A DNA stretch of 50,152 nt, taken from contig JBGPHT010000042.1 in the NCBI GenBank assembly GCA_041484525.1, positions 1 through 50,152 of the forward strand, written 5' to 3'. Below, one piece after another: positions 33,911 through 43,529 of the stretch; the first letter of the stretch is position 1; every line of letters begins with the position of its first letter. This stretch comes from JBGPHT01 sp041484525. Its GTDB lineage: Bacteria; Acidobacteriota; Terriglobia; Bryobacterales; Bryobacteraceae. Both the position numbers and the translations under genes were made by a program. The notes below the pieces were generated by a model. It saw only the letters and a program-made list of their open reading frames with translations, ran no database searches and was not told where the DNA came from.

Positions 33911-35083
33911 TCAGTCGATGCGGATCTTGGTGCTGAACTCGCCATCGGACTTAACCACTTGGCCGCTCTTATCCCAGACCGAAATCACGAAGTAATAATG
34001 TGCGCCGGATGGCAGTCCGTCCATCGACACGGTATGCGTCGTCCCCTGACTATTCTTGACCGGCTCTATGGTCAGGAGATCGCGACAGTCGAACTTCAGA
34101 TCGGTGTCGGGCCGCCTTGTGCACATCTCAACCAAGGTCGGAGTGAGCTGAGCGGTACGGAACAGAATCGTCACTTTGTGCAGGTCCGTTCTCACTATGA
34201 CGTCGGTGATATCCTGGGGCGGCAACTTAGGTTGGGGTGGCGGCGGCGGCCGATTGGGAACTCCGCTTTGTGACGTCGGGCCCGTACCGGACGCCGAGTA
34301 GCCTATGACCCAAATGGATCCGTCGGATCCAATTCCGACGTCGTTGGCTCGACCAGGCACCAATTGGAACTCAGCCGAACCCCCAGTGGGATCTTGCGAG
34401 GGGTCAGGCGGATCCTGTTTAACCCATCGGTAAATGGTCCTTTCGAGGGTGACGACCCATGGATTGCCATCGGGCCCGACGGCTATTCTGAACGCTTTCC
34501 CGGGGACCTGCGTCCATGTGTTGCCTCTATTCAGGAAAGAGATCTCGCCGTTGGGGCCGGTTATCCAGACCGGACCTTTCGAACTGACGGCGATGTCAGA
34601 AGCTGACCCTTCCAGCTTCACGAACGACGTGCCTCGCAATGTGTAGATATTTCCTTCCGTGTTGACCATAAAGGGCTGAGCGTTCCGCGAGACGCTGATG
34701 TTAAGCGCCGCGCCATCGATGCGGGTCCAACCCCCGTCGGACTCCAATCGGAAGATACCGTCGTCCTGGAGGATTCGGGGATCGCCGCCGATCACCCAAA
34801 CCGAGCCGTCTCCTCCAATGGCTATATCCTTTGCCATCCCCGGTACGTGACGCCATGAGTTACCGGCAAGATGAAAAATTTGGCCAAACGAATTAACCAC
34901 CCACGGAGAACCATCCGGCGCCACTGCTATTCTGGACGCGGCGCCGCCTCCACCCGCCTGATCCCAGTCACCTCTTTGCTGATTCCACTTAAATATTGGA
35001 TAATCTTGAGCAGCAGCCGTTCCTGCCAGCAGCGTCAGCACCAAAAGACGCCTCACGAGTGCACTATCGAATCTTGACCACAT
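33911..35083 (-). CDS. Secreted tectonin-like beta-propeller protein
   Basis: 390 residues from ATG at 35083 (signal peptide MWSRFDSALVRRLLVLTLLA, then GTAAAQ). About five repeats of the form DIAIGGDGSVWVIGG, with W-x-x-V-x-G-x-A spacers (WRHVPGMAKDIAIGG, WTQVPGKAFRIAVGP), match tectonin/lectin-like propellers. The C-terminus (about 300-390) is a fibronectin-III-like beta domain (MDGLPSGAHYYFVISVWDKS). Such propellers bind glycans or lipopolysaccharide in other organisms. No enzyme motif is seen. It is probably extracellular or on the surface; its partner is unknown. Confidence 0.75.
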   Translation of the reverse strand: MWSRFDSALVRRLLVLTLLAGTAAAQDYPIFKWNQQRGDWDQAGGGGAASRIAVAPDGSPWVVNSFGQIFHLAGNSWRHVPGMAKDIAIGGDGSVWVIGGDPRILQDDGIFRLESDGGWTRIDGAALNISVSRNAQPFMVNTEGNIYTLRGTSFVKLEGSASDIAVSSKGPVWITGPNGEISFLNRGNTWTQVPGKAFRIAVGPDGNPWVVTLERTIYRWVKQDPPDPSQDPTGGSAEFQLVPGRANDVGIGSDGSIWVIGYSASGTGPTSQSGVPNRPPPPPQPKLPPQDITDVIVRTDLHKVTILFRTAQLTPTLVEMCTRRPDTDLKFDCRDLLTIEPVKNSQGTTHTVSMDGLPSGAHYYFVISVWDKSGQVVKSDGEFSTKIRID

Positions 35084-35336
35084 CGCAACTCCTTCAGCCT
35101 TGCCAAATCCCAATCACCCAGGTTCATGTTTGCAGGTTATAGGTTTATGAGCCGTTCAATATTGACCACGGATGTGAACTCAATAGTCCGCGTACCGTAC
35201 CCCGCTGGATCTGCGGCTTGATGTTACCACGGCGATTTGGACGCTAGTGGACGCCCCCCTCCGCGCCCCACTCAGCCAGCAATCGCATCGTCGCCCGTCT
35301 TTTCGCACGCAGATCGGCACAGCCAATCCCCGTAGA
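35084..35336. other. Gene-free stretch between the tectonin-like and PQQ genes
   Basis: Roughly 250 nt with no convincing gene or clear promoter. If the frameshift in the PQQ gene is real, the untranslated stretch extends to 35512. In the frame following the native PQQ stop, a text ending GPALSRYGDLY contains CTHC but lacks a proper haem motif or start, so I do not call it. Confidence 0.4.
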
Positions 35337-37625
35337 CTATCCTGGGCGGCTTAGTACAAGTCGCCGTATCGGGACAACGCTGGCCCCGCCAACGTCGCCG
35401 GGCGATCCACCGAATGCCCGCGCAACGGATCTTTCCGATGACCAGGACAATGCGTACATCGACGAGCTGATTCGATAAACGGCTCGACGCCGCGGCCCTG
35501 GCAAGGTTCCCGTCACCGTCCCAGTGTCTTCGCCAGGTATTCCACGATCGCTTTCACCTCCGCGTCCGAACGCTCTGGCTCCCCGGGCAACCATATTCTG
35601 CACGATCGCATTCCATTCGATAGCATTCATGCGCTGGCTCGTCACGACCTCCACGGAATGGCAGCCCATCCCACAGGTCTTCTCCACCAACGACTTTGCG
35701 CCGCCGGACGGCAGCGCTGCCGGCGCAAACTCGCCGACCGTGGGCGTCCCGCGCCTTGCCACGCCGGCCGCCGCGACCGCCTTCGAGACGGAAATCGGCA
35801 ACGGCTTCCGGCGAACCTCGGGCAGCGCAAACGCCACCAGGCTGTTGCTCAATCCTCCACCCAGAAACGCTCCGCCCCCCGCAGCCATCAGAGCCACATA
35901 TTGACGCCCGTCGCGTCCCATGTAGCTAATCGGGCTGGTGTGCCTGCTCGCTTCCAGCTTGGTTTGCCAGAGCAGTTTCCCGGTCTTCGAATCAAATGCC
36001 CGGAATTGCGAATCATTCGCCGCTCCGATAAACACGACGCCTCCCGCCGTGGCTATGCTCCCACCGAGGTTCGGCGACCCCGTGTCGCGCACTCCGATGG
36101 CCTCGAGCGCCTCGATTCGTCCCAGCACCGATCGCCAGGCTATTTCCCCGGAAGACAAATCGACTGCGATCGGTTCTCCGAACGGCGGATTCTGGCACGG
36201 TATTCGTGTCTCTCGATTCCAAAACCGCGCATAGGGTCCATAGGCAGAGGTCCGCACGTACTCCGAACCGCGCTTCTCCATGTGTCCCCACTGTCCCATG
36301 TTCATGACGTTGACAAACAACAAGCCAAGCGAAGGATCGACCGACACCCCGCCCCAATTTCCTCCTCCCAGCGTACTTGGGAAAAAAAGAGCGTTTCCTT
36401 CGAGCGGCAGGGGCGTGTAAGGGGAGCCAACCTTCATCTGATTCGTTTCAAACAACTCCTTGCAAAAGCGCGCGTGCTCCGGCGACCGGTCGTACATCTC
36501 ATCGAGTCGAAATGTGTTCTTCGCCAACGGCGGAGGCTTAAGCGGAAACGGCTGCGTCTTCGCGCTCACTTCCCCCGGCACGGCTGTCTGGGGCACCGGC
36601 CGCTCCTCCATCCCGTAAACCGGCGCTCCTGTCACGCGGTCAAACACGAACAACAGACCCATCTTGGTGATCTGCGCGACAGCCGGAATGAAGCGCCCCT
36701 CGCGGTGAATCTCAAACAGCGCCGGCGGCGCGGCCAGATCATAGTCCCAAAGGTCGTGATGCACCAATTGGCGGTGCCATTTTTTTTCGCCCGTGCGCGC
36801 ATCGAGCGCCACCAGCGAGTTCCCGTACAGATTGTCCCCGGTCCGATCGGCGCCATAAAAGTCCGTGGTCGGGGAACCCAGCGGCGCATACACAATTCCT
36901 CGCTTCACATCAATCGAAAAGAAACCCCAAACATTGGTCCCCGATCGATTCTTCCAGCTATCGGGAGGCCAGGTCTCAGATCCCGCTTCCCCGGGCCGCG
37001 GCACGGTGTGAAAGGTCCACAGCAGCTTACCCGTCTTGGCATCCCAGCCGCGAATGTCTCCGTAAGCGCCCGCACTGGGCGAACCCTCGCCGTTGCTGCA
37101 TCCCGTAATTACAACATCGCCAAACACCGCGGGCGGCGACTCCAACGCATACCGCCCATCCTTCAAATCTCCCGGAACACCTTGCTTCATATCTGCCCGG
37201 CCCTCGTTCGCAAATCCCGGCGCCGGCTTCCCCGTAGTCACATCCAGGGCCAACAGGAAATGCCCATTCCCTGCGAACACGCGCGGATGCAGACCGCTCG
37301 TCCCCTTCCAATACGCCAGCCCTCTCAGAGCCACCGGCGCCGCTTCGTGCTTCCAGAGCAACTCGCCGGTCTCGGGCACCAGCGCATACACTCCATCCGG
37401 AGCCGTCGCATACATCACCCCATCCACAACAATGGGCACGGCCTCCGATCCCGGCTTTCCCGTACGAAACGTCCACGCGAGCTTCAGCCGCTCGACATTG
37501 CCCGCATGAATCTGCCGCAAAGGGGAAAATCGCATCGCGCCCGGGTCATTTCCATAGGAAGGCCAATTCGTCTGGGCGAACCCGCCGGCGGAGAGCAACC
37601 ACAGTGCTGCCAATCGAGTCACCAC
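35337..37625 (-). CDS. PQQ-dependent quinoprotein dehydrogenase with C-terminal cytochrome module (3' frameshift)
   Basis: The open frame gives 762 residues: signal peptide MVTRLAALWLLSAGGFAQ, a PQQ propeller (NWPSYGNDPGAMRFSPLRQI, VHHDLWDYDLAAPP, GGGNWGGVSVDPSLGLLFVN) and a short cytochrome c tail. The haem site reads CGMGCH (Cys651, Cys655, His656), a CX3CH spacing instead of CXXCH. Just after NMVAR the frame diverges. Removing one base from the CCCC/GGG run near 35581-35587 restores EPERSDAEVKAIVEYLAKTL plus GR and a stop at 35513, the expected cytochrome helix. The last 80-odd residues of the present frame therefore look like frameshift product. GTG start 1 nt after the stop of a 45-codon leader ORF. 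It should oxidise alcohols or sugars in the periplasm. Confidence 0.85.
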   Translation of the reverse strand: MVTRLAALWLLSAGGFAQTNWPSYGNDPGAMRFSPLRQIHAGNVERLKLAWTFRTGKPGSEAVPIVVDGVMYATAPDGVYALVPETGELLWKHEAAPVALRGLAYWKGTSGLHPRVFAGNGHFLLALDVTTGKPAPGFANEGRADMKQGVPGDLKDGRYALESPPAVFGDVVITGCSNGEGSPSAGAYGDIRGWDAKTGKLLWTFHTVPRPGEAGSETWPPDSWKNRSGTNVWGFFSIDVKRGIVYAPLGSPTTDFYGADRTGDNLYGNSLVALDARTGEKKWHRQLVHHDLWDYDLAAPPALFEIHREGRFIPAVAQITKMGLLFVFDRVTGAPVYGMEERPVPQTAVPGEVSAKTQPFPLKPPPLAKNTFRLDEMYDRSPEHARFCKELFETNQMKVGSPYTPLPLEGNALFFPSTLGGGNWGGVSVDPSLGLLFVNVMNMGQWGHMEKRGSEYVRTSAYGPYARFWNRETRIPCQNPPFGEPIAVDLSSGEIAWRSVLGRIEALEAIGVRDTGSPNLGGSIATAGGVVFIGAANDSQFRAFDSKTGKLLWQTKLEASRHTSPISYMGRDGRQYVALMAAGGGAFLGGGLSNSLVAFALPEVRRKPLPISVSKAVAAAGVARRGTPTVGEFAPAALPSGGAKSLVEKTCGMGCHSVEVVTSQRMNAIEWNAIVQNMVARGARAFGRGGESDRGIPGEDTGTVTGTLPGPRRRAVYRISSSMYALSWSSERSVARAFGGSPGDVGGASVVPIRRLVLSRPG

Positions 37626-37626
37626 C

Positions 37627-37764
37627 CTACTCTAGCCGATTCGCAACATCCCGAAGATCGGTTTCCGCCTGACTTGGCACTCCGCCGTTAGGCAATGACG
37701 CCAAGAGGCGGACAAGCGCCACCACCTCGAATTTGGTTCGTTCTTCTCCGGGCGTCTCGCACAA
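37627..37764 (-). CDS. 45-residue ORF translationally coupled to the PQQ dehydrogenase
   Basis: TTG at 37764, preceded at 7 nt by AGAGGG, opens MCETPGEERTKFEVVALVRL, then LASLPNGGVPSQAETDLRDV and ANRLE, with a stop 1 nt before the PQQ GTG. It begins 12 nt after the Ig-repeat protein's stop in the same frame, so it could also be a former C-terminal extension of that protein reached by readthrough. It is acidic and helical, with no recognised family. A good ribosome site and tight spacing support translation; its product function is unknown. Confidence 0.45.
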   Translation of the reverse strand: MCETPGEERTKFEVVALVRLLASLPNGGVPSQAETDLRDVANRLE

Positions 37765-37776
37765 ATAGGGCGCCCT

Positions 37777-40700
37777 CTACTGCCGGCCCGTTTCAACCGC
37801 AATCGTGACTGTATTGCTCTGGACCACGCTGCCATCCGGCATCGTCATCTCCACCAGGAGCGGCCAGGAATCTCCCGGCGGAACACCCGTAGGCACCTTG
37901 GCGACGATCTGGTACACCCCCGCCATCGCCGCGATCACCGGAACCGAATCTGCCGTGGCGGAAAAGTCGCCAATCTTGATGCGTGGAAGTAAACTGCCGA
38001 TCGACCCGATCCCCGTCGCAAGGATCGTAATCGAGTCGCCCGGCTCGGCTGGCTGCCCGGTATTCAGATAGGTGCGGGCCGTTGCCAGCAAGGGTGTCCC
38101 GGAAAGCGTCACCATCCCCTGACCCTGCCCCGAGCCGTCCGCCGAAAACACGCCCAGCGCGAACGGTTGCATCGTGGTCTGCACGGGATTTGTAGTGCCC
38201 GTCGCACTCTCAACCGAAATGTTCAGGACGGTTCCTGGATCGGCCGCGGGGCATACGAAGTCGATCCGCGTCGCCGACGCAGAAAGGACGGGGGCGTACG
38301 TCCCATTTATGTTCACTTGCGCGCCACCCAGTTGGAGAGAGCCGCCGGTAGGATCGGTGGCAGCCGGATTCGCCGCCGAGAGCCACCGCCCGGCCAGCGT
38401 TCCGACTGACCCGGGACTGCACGCGTTTGGCGACGTTCGAGTGGCCCCGTTGCGAACTTCCGCCAGGACCGGCTTTCCCGAATCCACCTGGATGACGACG
38501 TCACCTGACGAAGAACCGCCCACGGAATTCGCCGAGGTGAACGATACCGTGTAGGTCCCCTGCTGGCTTTCCTCCGGCGTCCACGAGAAATTTCCCGAAG
38601 TTGCGTCGAAAGCAGCGCCCGGCGGAAGATTCGCAACCGATAACGTGAGCGGCAGGTCGCTGGGATCGGCTGCGGAGACGGTAAAGGCCACGGGACTTCC
38701 GAAGCGAATGTACTGCTGCCCGGGGAGGCTCAGTATGGGCTTCAAGCCCGCCATCAGGATCAGAATCGATCCTACTTGCGTCTGACCGAAGCTGACCACG
38801 ACACCCGCTGCCTGCTGTTTGGCGAGAGCATCGGTGCGGACCACGAAGCTAAGATCGGTTTGGCCGGGCCGTGTATCGATCGAAGTGGGAAGCTTTAGAC
38901 CCGCGTTTCCACTGGACACGTCCAGGCGTACCACCGCAGGCACGTTGGACGCACTCAACCGTACGGCGCACGTAAACGAATCGCCCGCGTGTACCGCCAG
39001 CGGAAAGCAACTCAAGCGGGTTGGCCGGATCCCGAGTACCGGCAACGCGACAGATCGCGTGGCGCCCTGCATCGAAGCGCTGAGCTGGAACTGCTGATCC
39101 TGATCGGAGGCCGCCACGCTGGCCGCAAACTGAGCGGAAACGGCGCCCGCCGGAATCTGGATCTGCGCGGGAATCTGCATCCGTGAACTGTCCACCTGCA
39201 GCGTGACGACCGTGTCCAGAACCGCTGCCTGGGCCAAGACAACTGTGCACGCAAGAGACCCGGCGCTATTTGGATCCGGGTCACAGGACAATGCGGAGAT
39301 GGCGCTCTCGCCAACGTCGATCATGACGCTTCGATTGCTGCTCCCCAACGAAACCGTGAGCTGAAATGACGCGCTGCCCGTTGCCGGCGCGGTCGCCGTG
39401 AAACTCGCACTTGTGGCGCCGGCTGAAACGACTATCGAAGCCGGAACGGTGAGCCCGGTCCCACTGCCCGCGGATGTAATTGTCACCGTGGAATCACTAC
39501 TAGCGCTTCTCGAGAGCGAAACTGTACACTGCGTCGTCCCTCCCGGCGGCAGGCTGACCTCGCTGCAACTGAACGAAGAGACTCTGGGCGGCCCTAGTAG
39601 TGTCAACGTCGTGGTCTGGGAAACGCTGCCCAGGCTCGCGGTCACTACGGCCTGCTCATCCACCGCCGGCGTGGCCGCGGTTACCGGGAAGATGCCCGCC
39701 GACGACCCGGGGGCCACGGTCACAGTCGAAGGGAGAGTCAAGTCCGGACTGGTGCTGGTCAGCGACAGCACCATCCCGTTGCCAACTGCCGCAGCCGCCA
39801 GCGTGACGATGCAAGTGCCCGTAGTTCCCGGCTCGAGGTTCCCGGGCGCACAGGAGAGAGAAATAATGTCTGGAGGAACCACTGTCAAAGTGAACGACCG
39901 CGAAACACCGTTCAGGCTCGCGGTCAGGACCGCGATCGAACCCGTCGGGGCGGAACTGATCTGAGCCGCAAAGCTCGCGCTGCCGAATCCGGAGGGTACA
40001 GACAGAGCCGCTGGAACATTGACGTCCGGGCTGCCCGCGAGTGAGACCAAAACTGTTTCCGCCCCGAGCTGCCGGCTCAGAATGACGGTGCAGCTTACGG
40101 TGGTCCCCGCACGCAGCGTTGCGGAACTGCAAACCAGAGAATCCAGGCGCGCGGGGCCGAAGAGATTCACCCGCACTGTCACGCCGGGTCCGGTGGCCGA
40201 TACCGTCACATTGGCGGTTTGGTCCACTGAGACCGCGCCTACGCGCAATTGAAAAACACCGTTTGTCGTACCAGGCTGTAATCCGGACACAAACAACGGT
40301 GTAAGCAATGGATTGTCACTGGTAATCGTAGGGACGAGTAGAGGCGCGGCTGGAGCGGGACCCGAAAGTGCGTAGGTACAATTGACCAGTGAATTCGAAA
40401 TGTGCAGTGCCGTGTCGCAACTGACCTGCTGAACGCTGACGGTTGCCTGCTGCTGCAGGGAGAGGGTCGCGCTGGCGGCACTCCCATTCAAAGAGGCCGT
40501 GACTACTGCGGTCTGCGTACTGGAGACCGTGCCGGCAGTGGCAGTGAAGTTCGCCGTTCTGGAACCCGCCAGTACACTCACATTCGCTGGAATCGTCAGG
40601 GCCGCATTGCTGCTGGAAATCGCGAGGGCCGCTCCGTTTTGCCCCGCCGCCTGCGACAAGGTGACCGTGCAGGTGGCTGTGGCGCCGGAACTGAGCGTCG

Positions 40701-42690
40701 ACGGCGCGCAGGTTACGGAAATGGAAACTCCCGCGACGGCCGTCAGACTCACAGCAGCCGATTGTGAGCTGCCGTTGTAGGCCGCCCTGATGGTCGCAGT
40801 CTGGTTGCTCGACACCGTTGCCGCTGCCGCCGTGAACTGGGCGCTGGTGGAGCCCGCCGGCACTAGAACCGTTGCCGGAACGGTGAGCGCAGGCGCATCG
40901 CTGGACAGCGAAACGGATGCGCCCCCGCTACCCGCCGTCCTGGATAGCGACACCGTACAGGTCGAAGTTGTGCCGGAAGTCAGGCTGCTGGGGGTGCATT
41001 GGACCAGGGTCACAATCGCCGGGGACAACAACGCGATCGAGGTACTTTGCGAAACCCCGCCCTGGGTTGCCGTGATGACGGCAATCTGGTCGGTTGCAAT
41101 GGATCCGGCGGTCGCCGTAAAGTTGGCGCTCGTCGCCGCGGCGGGTACGGATACGGCGGCCGGGACTGTCAACACCGGCCTGCTGCTCGCCAGCAACACA
41201 CTCACACCGCCCGCCGCGGCAGGCGTCGAGAGTGTAACCGTGCAGGATGCCGTCGAACCTGAGCTGAGGCTACCCGGCGAACAGGACAAGAGACTCAAAA
41301 CGGGCGGCGTAGAGAGAAGCGTCAGAGTCGCAGTCTGCGAGCTGCCGTTGTACGTGGCCGTGATGACTGCGGATTGACCGGCCGTGACGCTCCCCGCGGT
41401 GGCCGTAAAGGCGGCGCTCGTGGATCCGGCAGCCACCGTGACCGTAGGCGGCACTGTCAAGGCGGCAGCGTTGCTCGCGAGCACCACCGTTACACCACCA
41501 CTCCCGGCAGCTTTGGACAGGTTCGCCGTACACGTCGACGTGCCGCTCGAGCCGAGGCTCGTCGGCGCGCAGGACAGCAGGGTCAAGACGGCGGGGGCCA
41601 CCAGGGAGATCGACGCCGTTTGCGAGCTGCCGTTATACGTCGCCGTAATCTGCGCGGTCTGGTCCGCTGTGATGCTCCCTGCCGTCGCCGTAAACGCGGC
41701 AGTGCCGGTTCCCGGCGCCACCAATACGCTCCCCGGGACCGTCAACCCCACGGCGTTGCTCGACAGTGTGACCGTTGCGCCGCCCGCTCCCGAGGCTTTC
41801 GACAAGCTCACCGTGCAGTTGGATGCCGCACCCGGGCCCAGGCTTGTGGGAGCACACGACACGGCGCTCACCAGGGTTGGGGCCACCAGAGAGATCGATG
41901 CTGTTTGCGAGCTGCCGTTGAGTGTGGCCGTGATTACCGCCGCATGGTCCGAGGTAATGGTTCCAGCGGTGGCGTTGAAACTAGCGGTTCCGGAACCCGC
42001 CGGCACGGTAACAGCGGCCGGCACGGTCAAGGCTGGCGTGCTGCTGGACAGCAAGACCGTCGCGCCATTTCCCGGTGCCGATTGATTGAGTGAAACGGTA
42101 CACGCCGATGTGCCCGAGGTGCTCAACGAAGCCGGGTTGCAGGAAACGCCCGTCAGGACGGTTTGGCTCAACACCGTTACTGTCCCGCCGCTGCCGTCGA
42201 GCCGTAGAGCCGTGCCGCCCGCCGAGGCCCCGAGTGTGTCTCCGGATGTGTTGCTGACACCAATGGTAGTGCTGACAGCCGGTGTTATGGCTACAACCGC
42301 TACCACACCATTGAGTATTGCCCCTGCATTCAGCCCCGATAGGATGCAGACGTAGGACCCTGTTTTCGCGGCGCACGTAACCGTTTTACCCGCCGCAGTG
42401 GCGCTCGGCCCGGCAGTGACCGCAATCGACACGATCGCGCCCGCCGGATATGTCAAGGTCCACTGCAGCGCTGCCGGCTCCCTACCAGCCGGAGACGTCA
42501 AGGTGAGATTCAAAGGAGTGCTCACACCGGAAGGCGTGGCGCCGGAGGACAACACCAGGGAACCGGCTTGCGCCACGGCGGGATTGATAATAAGCGCAGC
42601 GACGGCAAGGGCCTTAAGCATGTGCCGCGAAATTCTGCGCGCGCAAAAAGGGCATCTCACCCGTTTCCTCCTGTTGCGCAGGGCGCTCAT
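37777..42690 (-). CDS. Giant secreted Ig-like repeat protein with TIGR03437-like C-terminus
   Basis: 1637 residues (ATG at 42621, codon 24, is an alternative start giving signal MLKALAVAALIINPAVAQA). After an N-terminal beta domain there are about twelve repeats of 80-100 residues, each opening with a Cys pair (VSCAPTSLGPGAASNCTVSL, LSCSPGSLSSGSTASCTVTL) and followed by LTVPA.V.VPAGS..A.FTATAG. The early repeats are also alike at DNA level. A cadherin/Ig-like domain (SANSVGGSSSGDVVIQVDS) leads into a terminal domain (RNGATRTSPNACSPGSVGTL, then LAGRWLS and ILATGIGSIGSLLPRIKIGD) that resembles TIGR03437, a domain expanded in Solibacter. It is presumably a surface or secreted adhesive or structural protein; no catalytic motif is seen. 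Confidence 0.9.
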   Translation of the reverse strand: MSALRNRRKRVRCPFCARRISRHMLKALAVAALIINPAVAQAGSLVLSSGATPSGVSTPLNLTLTSPAGREPAALQWTLTYPAGAIVSIAVTAGPSATAAGKTVTCAAKTGSYVCILSGLNAGAILNGVVAVVAITPAVSTTIGVSNTSGDTLGASAGGTALRLDGSGGTVTVLSQTVLTGVSCNPASLSTSGTSACTVSLNQSAPGNGATVLLSSSTPALTVPAAVTVPAGSGTASFNATAGTITSDHAAVITATLNGSSQTASISLVAPTLVSAVSCAPTSLGPGAASNCTVSLSKASGAGGATVTLSSNAVGLTVPGSVLVAPGTGTAAFTATAGSITADQTAQITATYNGSSQTASISLVAPAVLTLLSCAPTSLGSSGTSTCTANLSKAAGSGGVTVVLASNAAALTVPPTVTVAAGSTSAAFTATAGSVTAGQSAVITATYNGSSQTATLTLLSTPPVLSLLSCSPGSLSSGSTASCTVTLSTPAAAGGVSVLLASSRPVLTVPAAVSVPAAATSANFTATAGSIATDQIAVITATQGGVSQSTSIALLSPAIVTLVQCTPSSLTSGTTSTCTVSLSRTAGSGGASVSLSSDAPALTVPATVLVPAGSTSAQFTAAAATVSSNQTATIRAAYNGSSQSAAVSLTAVAGVSISVTCAPSTLSSGATATCTVTLSQAAGQNGAALAISSSNAALTIPANVSVLAGSRTANFTATAGTVSSTQTAVVTASLNGSAASATLSLQQQATVSVQQVSCDTALHISNSLVNCTYALSGPAPAAPLLVPTITSDNPLLTPLFVSGLQPGTTNGVFQLRVGAVSVDQTANVTVSATGPGVTVRVNLFGPARLDSLVCSSATLRAGTTVSCTVILSRQLGAETVLVSLAGSPDVNVPAALSVPSGFGSASFAAQISSAPTGSIAVLTASLNGVSRSFTLTVVPPDIISLSCAPGNLEPGTTGTCIVTLAAAAVGNGMVLSLTSTSPDLTLPSTVTVAPGSSAGIFPVTAATPAVDEQAVVTASLGSVSQTTTLTLLGPPRVSSFSCSEVSLPPGGTTQCTVSLSRSASSDSTVTITSAGSGTGLTVPASIVVSAGATSASFTATAPATGSASFQLTVSLGSSNRSVMIDVGESAISALSCDPDPNSAGSLACTVVLAQAAVLDTVVTLQVDSSRMQIPAQIQIPAGAVSAQFAASVAASDQDQQFQLSASMQGATRSVALPVLGIRPTRLSCFPLAVHAGDSFTCAVRLSASNVPAVVRLDVSSGNAGLKLPTSIDTRPGQTDLSFVVRTDALAKQQAAGVVVSFGQTQVGSILILMAGLKPILSLPGQQYIRFGSPVAFTVSAADPSDLPLTLSVANLPPGAAFDATSGNFSWTPEESQQGTYTVSFTSANSVGGSSSGDVVIQVDSGKPVLAEVRNGATRTSPNACSPGSVGTLAGRWLSAANPAATDPTGGSLQLGGAQVNINGTYAPVLSASATRIDFVCPAADPGTVLNISVESATGTTNPVQTTMQPFALGVFSADGSGQGQGMVTLSGTPLLATARTYLNTGQPAEPGDSITILATGIGSIGSLLPRIKIGDFSATADSVPVIAAMAGVYQIVAKVPTGVPPGDSWPLLVEMTMPDGSVVQSNTVTIAVETGRQ

Positions 42691-42784
42691 GATCGACCGG
42701 GTTCAATCCATAATATAAGCCAAAATCCATCCAGGGGGGATCCTACACAGTCGATCCACGGGCATCGCAGAGCGGACCTGAAGC

Positions 42785-43381
42785 TCACCGTCCCTGCGCG
42801 AGCGCGTTGCGGTGGATCGCCTCGGCCTGCTCCGGCGTGAACTTTAGTTGCCGCTGTCCTGCTTTTTTCAGGTCCGCTGGGCGAAATGCCGCGCGCATGA
42901 GCCCTTCGCTCGAGTGTGTGGTGGAGTGTAGCAGCACGTGCCCAATCTCGTGCGCCATCACATATCCCAACAAATCAGAGACATCGATGATTCCTACGTT
43001 CCGAGCCGCCGTTTGACGCACCCGCGACAAAAACACGCCGGCATGGTCTCCAGAGCCTAGATGGGGCATCGCGATCCCCAAAGCTTCCTCACTGTAGTCG
43101 TTCGTCGCTGGAGATGACAGGATATGCAGCTCAATCGCCCGGGCAGGCGCTTGGCACGGGGTGAGGTTCGATTCACTGACAACCAGACAGGGTACCCAGG
43201 TCAGATCGACGCATACCGATTTGAGAAGCCACGCTGCCTCCTCTTTCGCCCGGTGGAGCACGTCGTCTCCTACGGCGGCATCATTGAACAATTTGACCGG
43301 CAGCGGATCCCATGCGGTACAGGCCGCGCATTGCGCTGTGCGTAATGCAAACAGAAGAACAAGTGCGACACTTCGCGCCAT
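42785..43381 (-). CDS. Secreted zincin-like putative metalloprotease
   Basis: 198 residues from ATG at 43381 (signal peptide MARSVALVLLFALRTAQCAA). The motif GYVMAHEIGHVLLHSTTHSS has the zincin HExxH with a further His eight residues on. GLMRAAF after it supplies a Met-turn-like element, as in small acidobacterial proteins with AHEIGHLLLG...H...GIMRA. Several Cys residues suggest disulfides. The third ligand spacing differs from classic metzincins (HExxHxxGxxH), so catalysis is probable but not certain. It lies 95 nt upstream of the Ig-repeat gene on the same strand; processing of that surface protein is a speculative role. Confidence 0.7.
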   Translation of the reverse strand: MARSVALVLLFALRTAQCAACTAWDPLPVKLFNDAAVGDDVLHRAKEEAAWLLKSVCVDLTWVPCLVVSESNLTPCQAPARAIELHILSSPATNDYSEEALGIAMPHLGSGDHAGVFLSRVRQTAARNVGIIDVSDLLGYVMAHEIGHVLLHSTTHSSEGLMRAAFRPADLKKAGQRQLKFTPEQAEAIHRNALAQGR

Positions 43382-43529
43382 GCGGGGCAGCGTACACACA
43401 GCCGCGCCGGACGGCAGTTATTTGAAAGCGAAATGGTGGCTACTGGCTAAGTCAATGCAAACACGTGGTTCATCGTGTCGCACCAGCAGTGAACCATCTG
43501 GCTTATGATGATGAAGATTGGCCAAAGAC

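Noticed and set aside
35352..35512. A further cytochrome-like ORF after the native PQQ stop (contains CTHC)
   Set aside because: No start codon, no CxxCH, and the rest of the text matches no cytochrome pattern.
37777..42690. CRISPR-like or satellite repeats in the Ig-protein region
   Set aside because: The periodic DNA similarity follows the protein repeats (about 270 nt, in frame) and has no short identical repeats with unique spacers. No CRISPR array was seen anywhere in the window.
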